32,746 nt of DNA, taken from Allomyces macrogynus ATCC 38327. Taxonomy: Eukaryota > Blastocladiomycota > Blastocladiomycetes > Blastocladiales > Blastocladiaceae. Within the stretch, counting starts at the first letter, position 1. Each line of letters begins with the position of its first letter. Below the pieces are notes generated by a model, which saw only the letters and a list, made by a program, of their open reading frames with translations, had not been told where the DNA came from and made no database searches. The position numbers were made by a program, and so were the translations under genes. Below are positions 19,743 to 29,950 of this stretch, piece after piece. Where the stretch lies: positions 715,114 through 747,859 of the forward strand of contig GG745333.1 of NCBI GenBank assembly GCA_000151295.1, written 5' to 3'.

Positions 19743-20786
19743 ACGGGAGTCCTGGTCGCTTTGTGCTGCCGTCGGGCTTGGATTACACCAAGTTTGTGGT
19801 TTGGTTTGCGCTGCCTTGTTGGTGTTGCCTTGTTGTGTACCTAGTCTCGTTTGTGGTTGCGTTTCCTGTTTTTATCCCAGCTGAATCATGGGCCCTGTCT
19901 GGCCGGGACGGATGGGTGGCGACCTCGTGCTGTTGGCCGCCGCCACGGCTGTTGTTGGCGAAATGAGAGGTAATTGCGAAACTTGGAAGTGGATAGGATA
20001 TTTTGCGTGCAAAGGAATGATGGAACAAACAAGTGTACAACAAGACCTTGGTGCCACTCACGATATGCGCTCAGCGCCGTTCAAGTGGACGTTCTGATAA
20101 GTAGACCACGTGCTGCCTTTATTTTGTGAGAACACACTGCAGGTACATATTGACAGGATTGGGGACGACGTCGGCAAGCGGCGCTGGACATTTGTGGTCA
20201 ATAACAAACAGGCACGGATGCGGCGCGGATCGAACATCGAGCCTCGATGTGCGTAGCTCTTCAGGCGCGAGACGCGGGTGGCACACTGCAGAAAAGCACG
20301 ACCTTCGTTTCATACGCCGCGACCTTTTCTTTCCTGAAGGAGTTGCTCACGAACAGTTTGTATCGTCGGGCCTGTAGTGGCGGTACTCTGTCTGATTGCT
20401 GACTCATCCACTCCCGTGCTAGTCGGGCCGGCCAACGTCGAGCGCTTGAGCAGGTTGGTGAAGTGTTATTGTTTTTTTCTTCTGCTTGCAGCAAACATGT
20501 CAGTGTTCGTTCAGCTTTCCCTCTCTTCGCAGCCATGAAGACTGGACTTCGAGCAGGTTATCGCCCAACGACGTGCTGGACCGTCGTGTCTTGAGTGCCA
20601 TGTCGAACACAACCTCAAGGCTGGCCTGTCACGAGCAAGAGATCGCCGCGATTGCTGAGGCAAGTCCAGCGAGCACAAATACACTTTGCATCTGACCAGC
20701 GAAGCAACACAACCTGCAACAATCCGAACGAAGGAATACACGCCAACACGCCCAACCTTCTCCACCAGCTCCAGCGTCACCGCCGT
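19743..20786. other. 1-kb convergent spacer between SEY1 and RRP12
   Basis: This is the longest stretch without a gene (1,044 bp), between facing stops, and it is visibly lower in GC. I looked for tRNA-like arms, other structural RNAs and exon-like frames and found none that I can support. Both 3' UTRs must lie here. Confidence 0.5.
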
Positions 20787-23700
20787 TTACTTCTTGTGCT
20801 TCTTGATCTTCTTGCCAATTACGCGGCGCACCGTGGGCGTCGACGTGACCTTGACACTCTTGTGCCGGTTGCCCACAATCTTGGCGTTGAGCGGAATGTA
20901 GGCGTACGGGTCCGGCTTGCCGGCGCGCTTGACATCACCACCGGCCTTCTTGGACCGGTACTCGAGCCCGAGCCCGCGCAGCTGCTTGGGCTGCCGCTGT
21001 ACCTTCTTGCCCGCCGCGCCAGCAGGTGCGTCCTCCCCTGCACCAGCATCGTGCGTGCCCTCGCCCTCGTCGTCGGACCACTCGATGACCTTGCGCGCGG
21101 CCCTGCGTCGCGCATGCTTGAACTTGATCTTGCGCCCCTGCCGCGAGACCCTTCCGTCGTCGTGACCGACTCGAGTAGAGTCCTCCTGCGCGCTGCACCC
21201 GCCGACGCACGCATGCGCTTGTGCCCGCAGCGGGCTCGACAGCCCGTCGTCGNNNNNNNNNNNNNNNNNNNNNNNNNNNNNNNNNNNNNNNNNNNNNNNN
21301 NNNNNNNNNNNNNNNNNNNNNNNNNNNNNNNNNNNNNNNNNNNNNNNNNNNNCCTTCCTGGAACTCGCGCGCGAGCTGCAACCGACGCGCGTGCGCCTTC
21401 TTAGCCGCGGCCTTGGGCGCCGACGCGAGCACGTTCGACACGACGCGGCGATCGAGGAAGTCCATGGGCGCGTTGGCGCCCTCGGCAATGTAGAGCGCGC
21501 GGTCGGCGCCCGCAGCGGCCGATGTCTTCTTGTGCCCGGTCGCGGGCCCACTCTCGTCCTCGGAATCGCTCGAGTCGCCGTAGACAATCTCGTCAAACGC
21601 GTTCTGGTAAGTGCCGCCGGCACGCCGCGCCGCGGGCTTGGCCGAGTCGTCAAGGTCCATGGCATCGTCGTCGTCATCGCCAGCGTGCGCGGCGGAAGCG
21701 GCGCCCTCGGCGGCCGCGTCCTTGCGGCGCTTGGCGCGTTCCGTGCGCTTGCGGATGTTGACAATCAGCTTCTTGTGCGAGTCGGGCGTCATGGCGTCGA
21801 TTTGGGCCAGTTCGAATTGACGGCACAGGCGCTGGAAGAGGTGTCGCACGGCGACCTTGAATTCGGACCCGTGCTGCTCGCCCATCTTGAGCGCGCCGTT
21901 GATGATGGCCGGCAGGTGCGGCTCGACGACCTCCTTCGGGAACGCAATTGTGACCACCTTGATGAGCTTGAAAATGGCGCGATCGACTTCGCGGTTGTTC
22001 AAGTTGATGAGTAGCAAGACCGACGCGAGCATGCCCTGCAGAAGGCTGTCGGCGACGAGGTCCTTGAACTCGTACACAACGCGCACCAGGACAAGGATCG
22101 TGGCCGAAACAAACATGGGCGACGTGGCGACGAGACCCGCGGCAATCAGCTTGATGTACCGCTCGATCCCGTGGTCGCCCGCACCAGCCATGACCGCATC
22201 GTCACTATCCCCATCATCGTTCTCCTTTTCCAGCATCTTCTCACCGAGCTTTATGACCAACTCGTTGGCGAGCGACCGGCACTTGTTGTTGACCTCCTTT
22301 GTCGACTCGATGACTTCCGGCAACAGTCGCGCCATGAGTTCCGACGACGGCGTGAGCAAATTGTCAACGACCGCGCACAGGAACCGCAACCGTTCCTTCT
22401 TCGCGCCCGCGTCCGTCTTGAGCGAGTCCTCGGCAATCACGCGCGCCTCGAGAACGTCGAGTTTGGCGCGTAGCACGGCCTTGCCGTTATCCATGGTCGA
22501 CATTTTGGCGAGCATCTTGTAGCACTTCTTTTGGTGTGCCGAGGCCATGCCCTGCAGGACCAGGTCAAACAGCGGCTCGACGGCGCGCGGCGGGAGCCGC
22601 GGCAGCAACAGCAGTGCCAAGTCGAGCAACGCCTCCTGCAAACTCGTGGCCAGGTTGGCCTGCTGCAACGACGCCATGACCTGCGAGTAGAGCGTACTGA
22701 GCACGTCGACGTCGGCAATCTGCACAAACGCCGAAATCAGGTCCCCGACGTACCCGCGCGTGTGCGCGGGCATCTCCTTGTAGACGTTGAACAGCAGCGG
22801 GAGGAAGTACTTGGCCGAGACGGCGACGCCACGCACGTTGGTGGCCGCCACGTCGGGCGTGTACCCGATCGCGCGCAGTTCCGTGGGCACTTCATCTGGC
22901 GTCGCGGAGAGCGCTGCAATCTTCTGGTTCTTGGTGATCAGGTGGTGCAGCGACGTGCAAATCAGTGGGCGCAAGTCGGGCGCGTCGCGCAGGGCATTGC
23001 CCATGGTGGGCCCAATGGACCGGAACGCGTCCTTCAAGTCGGCCGGGAACGTGCAGAACCCGGGCAGCAGCGACCAGACTTGCCGGAAGAGCGCTTCGTG
23101 GACCTTGGCCTCCATTTCCTTTTCGTTGGCGCGGTACTCGTCGCGACGCTTGGCGAGGTGCGTCGCGAGCGGGATGAAATACTGCGAAAAGTAGGCGAGT
23201 TCGGTGCGCTGCACCGACTCGACCATGAGCGGGAGCAAGTAGGTGCGAACCTTGACGTTCGGCTTGCCCGCTAGCTCAATGTTGAGCGGCAGCACCGAAA
23301 GGAACTTTTGCGGGCCCATGTACTCGATTGCCGTGCACAGCACGTCGTCAAGCTCGGCCTTGTGCGGGAACTCGGGCTCGTCACGGAAATCGCCTAACAG
23401 CTCGAGCGTGCCGCGCATCAAACTCGCCGCATCGCCGCGCAACCGGCGCACGAGCGCCGCCATGATGCGCAGAACCTGCGGCCACGCCGACTTGTACCGC
23501 ACGCTCAGCCCGAGCTCAGTGGTCGCCACAATCTGCTCAAGGTCGGCACGGACTTCGCGCTGCGCCGCGGGCACACCGCCGTGCGCCTCGACCGTGGCCA
23601 GCGCCTGCTGCACCATCACATCCGGAATACAGTCGGCAATCAGTTCCGCGACCACGTTGGCCGTGACATTGCGCGGGCCTGCGGCCGACGCCTGCAGGAA

Positions 23701-24833
23701 CGGGAACAGGTGCACGGCGAGCGCCTCGTGCAGCGCGCGGCGCACAGCGCCGGGTTACTGACAGCGAGCGCCTTGAGCCCGACCGTGAACGCGTTCAGCC
23801 ACGCGTCCGCGAGCACAGCGTCGTCCCAGTGCGGTTTGAGTTGCACGAGCGCATCGAGCAACGCCGCGATCTTGGTCGCGTCCCAATCACAGACACCCGC
23901 ACCAGCCATGGTCGGCCGCGCGAGGGCCGCGCCAAACACAAGCAGGACCGCGCGAGTCAAGTCGACCGACCCGGCGCGTGGGAGCGGGAAGAGTGTGTCG
24001 ACGAGCGACTCGACGGCGGCATCGGGTAGGTACAACATGATCCCGCGCAGGAGCGTCAAGAGGGCGCCGACCGATGCGAAGTCGCCGTGCGAGGCCAGGT
24101 CGGCGATCAGCTTGCGGAGAGAACTGCCCACGTGCTTGGCCACTGGGTGCAGCTGCTGCGGCGGTGGCGGGTGCGCGAGAACGCCGCGGACGGCAAAGTG
24201 AGCGGCACGCCGGATCGCGGAACGGTCGTCCATGGAGAGCGCGGCGAGAGCGTCGAGCGCGGCCTTGGTCAGCGGCTCCGACCATGCTGCGGCGTCCATC
24301 GCGATCAGGATCTTTTCGAGGCATTTGATGGTCTAGCGATTTTCGACGTGAGTCTTGAGGGAGCCTGCAGGATCAGTCCAGGACAAGACCGTACGTGGCG
24401 GACAGTCGTGGCGATTTCCGTGTCGAGACTCAAGACCGTCAAGAGCAGCGTGAAGAGGACGTCGCGCTTGGCACGGAGAATGGGGCGCTGGATCCTAAAC
24501 AGCGCTCGCGTGGTTAGGTATCGTTGATACTGTGTGATTTGGGCCAGAATTGGCTGTACTTTTCGCACAGGTCGGCGAGCAGGTAGACGCCCGCCGCACG
24601 CTCCTCCTCGGCGTCCTCGAGGTCCTTGTGCTGGTCCAAGAACGACAGCAGCGCTCCGAGAAACGCGATCGGGTTGCCATCGGTGACCCCATTGGAAACG
24701 AGGATCTACGATCCGAATTCCCAGTCAGCATCATGAAGCTTTCATGGTGACGGTATTGGTGATCATGCTGATGCGCTACCGTGTCAATGGACTGCTGGAG
24801 GTCCAGGATTTTCCTCTGCAGGGGATTCGCCAT
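20787..24833 (-). CDS. RRP12: Ribosomal RNA-processing protein Rrp12 (gap and one frame break)
   Basis: Rrp12 is a large HEAT-repeat protein that helps mature and export pre-ribosomes, especially 40S. Exons on the minus strand are 24833-24780, 24705-24560, 24494-24395, and 24332 onward. The introns are 74, 65 and 62 nt, all ending TAG. The N-terminus joins as QSIDT|ILVSNG, LCEK|IQRPILRAK, VRH|TIKCLEKIL. Recognisable Rrp12 sequence includes FLGALLSFLDQHKDLED, AMDAAAW, GLKALAVSNP, VRRALHEALAVHLFPFL, and acidic regions (DDDDDAMDLDD). A basic C-terminus follows, with LEYRSKKAGGDVKRAGKPDP then YAYIPL, ending KKIKKHKK. The frame breaks by one base at about 23744-23757, and removing nothing but restoring one base gives continuous homology. 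A 100-N gap (21253-21352) hides part of the C-terminal region, and the frame differs on its two sides, as expected if the true gap length is unknown. Estimated length is about 1,250 aa, close to the yeast protein (about 1,230). Confidence 0.92.
21253..21352. other. Assembly gap (100 N)
   Basis: Exactly 100 N mark a scaffold gap of unspecified size inside the RRP12 coding region. Reading frames on the two sides do not agree if taken as 100 bases. Confidence 0.99.
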
Positions 24834-25343
24834 GATTGCGTTGCGGGCGAGCCAGGCGCGGGAAGACAGTGCGTGAACGGATCGGCTGCGGGTGGAGAAG
24901 CTTCGCCGTTGCTGTCCTTGGCCCGGCGTGCTGTAATCGCCGGCTTGCTGGTGCTTGTCGCTGGCGTTCGGCTATGGAAGCGATCCAACTTGGAACTGAG
25001 CACACGGTGGATTCAAGTGCGTCCGAGTCACATGAGTGGGCGTGACCTATCTCCGCTCCACTTCGGAGGTGCCTCTGCGTCTCTGGTCCCAGCATGCTTT
25101 GCTTTCGCTGGGTCGCTGCAGGTCGACTTTCCAGGCTGCTTTCACCTCCTGCTCCTGTCATGATAAAACAAAGAGCCTTGCGCTCACGGTGCACTATGGA
25201 GGCGCGCAAAAATCGATGCATTCCCCGCGCAAGGGGCGGCGCCCGAACGACGACGAGCAAACGACAAGACGAAAACGAGGAAAAAAACAGGAAACCACAC
25301 CACGCCCTCGCATTCACGACCAGAAACACGGTTACGTCGTCGC
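24834..25343. other. Spacer between eIF2-alpha stop and RRP12 start
   Basis: About 510 bp hold the Rrp12 promoter and eIF2-alpha 3' flank. A-rich sequence at 25250-25300 lies next to the eIF2-alpha stop on its 3' side. No coding frame or RNA gene is convincing. Confidence 0.5.
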
Positions 25344-26270
25344 CTACTCGTCGTCCTCGGCCTCGTCGTCGTCGTCGCCCGACACCTCGGCGTTTTCGCG
25401 CTCGACGCGCTCCATGAGCTCGGCGAGTTCCTTTTCGTCGGTCGCCGAGACGGCGCGCGGCTTCATCTTGATCGTGGCACTGCCGCCTGACTTGGCGATC
25501 GTGTCGGCCATGACCTGGATCGCGGCCTCGAGCTTGTCGATACCCGCGTTCTTGTCGAGCGTCGTGGTCGTGATAACGTAGAGTGGCGGGGCCACAAGCC
25601 GCACCTTGATCGGGACGTCGTCGGTCGACTGGGCCTCGCACGTCTGCAGCGCCGTCTTAATGGCGTCGATGCCCTCGTAGGTGAAGCAAGTGACCTCGAC
25701 GTCGGCGCGGATCTTGACGGGCTGCGGCGTCATGCGACGCTTGATGTTGGCAATCAGTTCCTCGTAAATGGCAGGTTCAATCTCGAGCCCCTCGAAGACC
25801 TTTTCGGGCTCGGCAATGGCGAGCTTGAAGGCCTCGTAGGCGTGGCCAAACTTCTTGTAGAGCGGCCAGCCAAACTGCTCGTAGAGTTCGTTGAGCGGGA
25901 CGTCGCACTTTTCGGCGACGTGGCGCATGATCGAGTGCACGGCCTTGGACTTGTTAAATTTCTCCTCGCACTTGGCAATGTCCTCGGGCGCGACACGGCG
26001 CTTCGACAGGTCAATGTAGCCCTTTTCCTTGTCGACACGCAGCACGAGCGCAATCTCGTTGCGGCCGACGCGAATCAGCTTTTGGATCGAGCGAATACGC
26101 CGACGCGACAGCTCCGAGAGCAGGATCATGCCCTCAATGTCGTTGTACTCGAGCAGGTGCACAATCGCGCCCATTTCCTGGATCTGGCGCACGTTCACCA
26201 TGACGAGCTCGTCGACTTCGGGGAACTTGGCCTCGTACATGCGGCATTGCAGCTTGACGCGATCGGTCAT
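25344..26270 (-). CDS. SUI2: Translation initiation factor eIF2 subunit alpha
   Basis: eIF2-alpha is the regulatory subunit of the GTPase that delivers initiator tRNA to the 40S subunit. Phosphorylation of one Ser shuts down general translation. The gene is a single exon of 308 aa (human 315). It begins MTDRVKLQCRMYEAKFPE, then the S1 domain (DELVMVNVRQIQEMGAIVHL, LEYNDIEGMILLSELSRRRI). The phosphorylation site is Ser55 here, counting Met1, in LSELSRRRIRS; the substrate sequence is fully conserved, so control by Gcn2-type kinases is expected. The helical domain and the C-terminal alpha/beta domain (RRMTPQPVKIRADVEVTCF, APPLYVITTTTLDK) are complete. It ends in an acidic tail (SGDDDDEAEDDE). 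The frame extends upstream without ATG through Asp-rich repeat sequence; the ATG at 26270 is the family start. I see no ATG in the first 200 nt of the leader, so no upstream ORFs there. Confidence 0.97.
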   Translation of the reverse strand: MTDRVKLQCRMYEAKFPEVDELVMVNVRQIQEMGAIVHLLEYNDIEGMILLSELSRRRIRSIQKLIRVGRNEIALVLRVDKEKGYIDLSKRRVAPEDIAKCEEKFNKSKAVHSIMRHVAEKCDVPLNELYEQFGWPLYKKFGHAYEAFKLAIAEPEKVFEGLEIEPAIYEELIANIKRRMTPQPVKIRADVEVTCFTYEGIDAIKTALQTCEAQSTDDVPIKVRLVAPPLYVITTTTLDKNAGIDKLEAAIQVMADTIAKSGGSATIKMKPRAVSATDEKELAELMERVERENAEVSGDDDDEAEDDE

Positions 26271-26477
26271 GATGGGCAGGTTGGGTGGGTGTGACGTGTA
26301 TCGGAGAGCTGGGGGCAGATTGCAGTCCACGGGGTGGGTGGTGGCGGGTGCGCGTCGGGTTGTGTCGGACACAGCGGCGAAGAGTTGGTCGGAGAACGCG
26401 TTCAGCGGAGGAACACGGTGCGGGTGCTGCGCGGCGCGGTGGTGCAGTCGGTCGTTGTGATCGTTGTGATCGTGATT

Positions 26478-26530
<53 letters not shown>

Positions 26531-26902
26531 TGTCGCGGTCGTCGTCGCGGTCTTCGCCGTGTGTTCGGCGACAGCGCGCGACCGGAGTGTTTTCTTGGTC
26601 GCGTGACGGCGGCTGACCTGTGACTTGGCGCTGTTCAAAGAAACGTCCAAGTCTTCTGTGTTTTCTTCTGCACGCGTCACGGCAAGTGCGTGGCCGCGCC
26701 GTGCTGACCGCTTCGTTGCGGCCGCCCAACCAAAGCGCGTTCCGGCCATCCTCTCCTCGCCATCAACAACCGCATTTCTTCGACAACAAGCAGGTGCAAG
26801 ACGGACCAACTTGCCGCAGCCTGCTCTCGCCGATTGATTGACCCGCCTGCTGCTGCCCGCCGACCCGCCGAAAACCGTTTGTAAACCGACCTTGTCTCGA
26901 TC
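26271..26902. other. Divergent promoter region, eIF2-alpha / AAA ATPase
   Basis: These 632 bp lie between two divergent starts, with a long TCG microsatellite in the middle. The plus-strand leader before 26903 is C/A-rich. Apparent ORFs through the repeat (poly-Val, poly-Asp, poly-Arg/Thr) are artefacts of it. Confidence 0.55.
26479..26529. repeat. (TCG)17 microsatellite
   Basis: Seventeen uninterrupted TCG units are followed by degenerate copies to about 26550. They lie roughly 210-260 bp upstream of the eIF2-alpha start. On that gene's sense strand the repeat reads (CGA)17. Confidence 0.95.
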
Positions 26903-29571
26903 ATGTTGTCGCCATCCGCGCGTTCTGTCACCGCGACCGCATCCCGCGCTCTGCTTGGATTGCTGCGTCGCAGCGCGACGAGGGGTTCAACTGTGACGGC
27001 GATGCGCCGTGTGCAAATCTATGGCCTGTCAACTCCAAATGCTCTCCGCGTACCCGTCGCGCTGGCGTCATTTCGGAGGTGGAGCTCGGCCTCGGCCGCC
27101 GAAACGACCGCTACGGCGCCAACAGTGCACTCTGAAGACATTGCGACGAGCAGCAACGAGCGCGACGCCGAGCGACCCGCCGATTCCGCTGCAACTTCTT
27201 CGTCGACCACCCTCACCAGCGATTCGACGACCAATGTCGCGTCGGCACACTTTGTGGACCTCTTCCCGCTGGGACGCGCCGTCGTTGACGCGCTGCAGCC
27301 GTCCAAGACCGGAGCCAAGTCGGGCGGGCGAAAACGGACACCGACCTCGGCCAGCACGACCACCGCGCCGTCCAGCTCGACCGCCAAAAAGGGCAGCGCG
27401 GCGCTTGTTAGCGTGCCGCTCGTCCCGTCACCCATTCTGCCGCTCGACCTCGATCGCGTACGACAGTCGCCGGGGTTCCCGCGACAGGCCGAGCTCGAAT
27501 ACCTGGCTCTCGGTATTGTTGATTGGCAGCTGTGGATCGACGGCGACATGCACACGGTGGACCCGCCCACGTGCGACGCGATGGCCGACCCGGCCAATAG
27601 CCGCGCGGTTGAAATGGCTGTGCTGCTCGGCCACTCGGCGTATTTGCTCAACGTGCCCGACTTGTTTGCGGCCGTGCGCGCCCAGATGCGGCCCGTCGGT
27701 CCGTAATCTTTCACATGATCCGTGTGCCGAGAGTTCCAAGTTCCAACTCACCTCCTTATCTCTGCGGCATTGCAATAGACGCGGCCGCCGACGAGATTGG
27801 CGACGTTTTCTTCATGGGCTGCGAGGACGAACTCTTCGAGGAATCGGAGCGCGTGAACAACATGCGCCGCACCCTCGACCAATGGCTCGCCGCGTTCGAG
27901 GCCGACGCCGTCGCCAAGGGCCCCACAACGCTGGTCGTGCAGCACGCGTCGCTCTTTTTCCGCTCGCCAACGACCTACAACCTGCTCGAGCACCTGCACG
28001 CCAAACTGAAGGCCCTCGCAACACGCCACGCGAACGTGCGTGTGCTGTACAACATGACCGCGGTCTCCGAGTCGTTTCTCGAGGCCGAGGACGGGGACCG
28101 CGACATGGACGAGTTTGAGCTCAAGCGGTGGCCGCTGATCCGGCTCGACCAATCCGCCGCCACCGGCGACGTCGATCCCAAGGTGATTGCCGCGTTTAAG
28201 TCGTACATGACCTGGGCCGATTTCCTGGGCCGGATCTCGGAAACGGTGGCGCCCGCTGACTTGGCGCCCGATTTCCACGAGGCGCTCACGGCCGTGCGCC
28301 CGCTTCTGGAAAACCAGCGCCCGGACGAACTGCTCATAATGGGGCTGCGTGGCGTGTTTGCCAAGCATTATTGGCCCATGGTCATTCTCGGCGGCGCCAT
28401 GTCGGACTTGGCGCGCGCCGAGTGGAAGGTGGATGCGGCCAAGGAGGTATTGCGTGTCGCGACGTCCACCGTCGGGGCCCGCAGCGGCATGTCACGGCCC
28501 AAGACGTTTACGATGAGCGCCGCGAGCGCTCTGTTTGGCCGCATGGGGCCCGGGTCGCAAAAATTTGAAGTCGTGTCGCCCGCCGACGTCAAGGACGGGC
28601 TCGACGACGTTATTGGGCACGTGGCCGCCAAGCAGGCGCTGCACGCACTGATCCAGCTGCCGCTCCAGTTCCGCGACCAGTTTGAGCGCGGCGTGCTCGC
28701 CAAAGCTGGTTCCTCGGGTGTGCTCATGTACGGTCCGCCGGGCACGGGCAAGACGATGCTCGCGCGCGCGACGGCCAAGGACGCGGGAGCGCACTTTATT
28801 TCCGTGAACCCGTCGGACGTGTTCAACCAGTACGTGGGCGAGTCGGAAAAGTACATCAAGAATCTTTTCGAGGCGGCGCGTGCCAACACGCCGTGCGTGC
28901 TCTTCCTCGACGAGGTTGACGCTCTGTTCAGCAACCGCGACTTTGACCGGCAGGGATACCGCCGCGATATCTTGAACGAGTTTTGCCTGCAGTGGGACGG
29001 GATCAAGTCGTCGCCCGGGATCATTGTCGTCGGTACGACCAACCCGGCCGTTTGACCTCGACGATGCCGTGCTGCGCCGGTTCTCGCGCGCGTGCTCGTG
29101 GATATGCCGACACCCGAGGAGCAGCGCGCGCAGGTCGTGCGGTTGCTCGCGGACGAGACACTCGACCAGCCGAGTCTCATCGACGACCTGATCCCACGCG
29201 TGCGCGGGTATTCCGGGTCGGACCTCAAGAACGTGTGCGTGGCCGCGGCCCTGGCCGCCGTCCGCGAGCTCGCGGCAGAGAGCAAGACGACTGCAGCAGC
29301 CGAGTCGACCACCACCCCGGCTTCGGCCACGTCCGACGCGACGGTAACGGCGTCGACGACGCCGGCGCCACGCGTGCTTAAGTGGTCGCACTTTTTGACG
29401 GCGCTGAACGAGGTCAGGCCGAGCGTGTCGGACGACATGGGCAGTTTGATCCGGTTGCGCGAGTTTGCGGCCGAGACGGAGCGTGGGGCCAAGGGACAGA
29501 GGCAGTTTGGGTTTGCGCCGATCTTGAGTGAGGTTGCGCGGAACGCGGCCGCCAAGCCGGTGGCCGAGTAG
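26903..29571 (+). CDS. Mitochondrial AAA ATPase, Msp1/spastin-like core (copy A); two frame breaks
   Basis: The CDS is join(26903..27698,27779..29571) with an 80-nt GTCCGT...AATAG intron, about 862 aa if the two frame breaks cancel. The N-terminus (MLSPSARSVTATASRALLGL, then LRRSATRG) is Arg/Ser-rich and amphipathic, like a mitochondrial presequence. A large unrecognised region spans about 190-520 (LGIVDWQLWIDGDMHTVDP, TTLVVQHASLFF, RVLYNMTAV). The AAA core starts at DVKDGLDDVIGHVAAKQALH and has Walker A GPPGTGKT (584-591), pore loop 1 with Tyr617 (NQYVGESEK) and Walker B VLFLDEVDAL (Asp643-Glu644). The C-terminal lid has YSGSDLKNVC. At 29043-29045 there is one extra C, producing a TGA at 29053-29055. 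Near 29084-29092 one base is missing, restoring the frame. Between them the shifted frame reads the conserved RPFDLDDAVLRRFSR Arg-finger segment. The core is closest to the meiotic-clade AAA proteins (Msp1, katanin, spastin); the substrate is unknown. Confidence 0.85.
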
Positions 29572-29950
29572 CGGTAGAACATGGACACCTGTTTTGCACC
29601 TTCGTTTCATGTCGGATCAGGACTCGTGTCGCACTCGTTTGCTGTGGTCGCGGTGGTCGCGGTGGTCGCGGTGGCCGTTGGCGATCGGTTGTGGTCGGCA
29701 CCACGAAGCGACCCCTCGCGACCCCCTGACCAAAACACGCGCTTTCTCGCCACAACCACATCGTCAATCGCAACCATCAAAGCCGTCTGCATTCGGTATT
29801 GTCGAGGCTTCCCAACTTGCCGCAAAGTCCCGCGGAAAGGCTGTTCAAGTTCCGGAAGACAAGAAATACGTGAAGAGCACTTGCATTGTTCGCGTAAATC
29901 GAGAATCATCACTAAGTTCAAGCCTGCCGCCCCGCTCGAAGCGACCCAGC
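29572..29950. other. Spacer between the tandem AAA genes
   Basis: This 379-bp same-strand spacer separates copy A stop from copy B start. It contains three copies of the 9-mer TGGTCGCGG (29645-29671) and a lower-GC leader before 29951. It should hold the copy A terminator and copy B promoter, so the pair is not an obvious single transcript. Confidence 0.5.
29645..29671. repeat. Three tandem copies of TGGTCGCGG
   Basis: Perfect 9-bp tandem repeat between the two AAA genes, followed by a degenerate fourth copy (TGGCCGTTG). No function is assigned. Confidence 0.85.

Noticed and set aside
19743..20786. Possible tRNA or small gene in the 1-kb SEY1-RRP12 spacer
   Set aside because: I found no B-box-like arm, cloverleaf or exon-like frame that I could support by eye.
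23725..23762. A 38-nt GTCAGT...GAG mini-intron in RRP12
   Set aside because: It is much shorter than all other introns here, lacks a TAG acceptor and would remove sequence that fits the Rrp12 fold. A one-base error explains the frame better.
24784..25641. A minus-strand ORF spanning the eIF2-alpha 3' end and spacer
   Set aside because: It is out of frame with eIF2-alpha over the overlap and shows no protein-like pattern.
26479..26529. Repeat array as a CRISPR or satellite
   Set aside because: It is a pure trinucleotide microsatellite with no spacers, in a fungal promoter region.
26271..26729. N-terminal extension of eIF2-alpha upstream of 26270
   Set aside because: It reads through the TCG repeat as poly-Asp and begins at a non-ATG codon. 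The family start MTDRVKLQCRMYEAKFPE is at 26270.
29040..29100. Intron spanning the frame breaks in AAA copy A
   Set aside because: Any intron here would delete the conserved Arg-finger segment that is intact in copy B. The pattern fits two indels instead.
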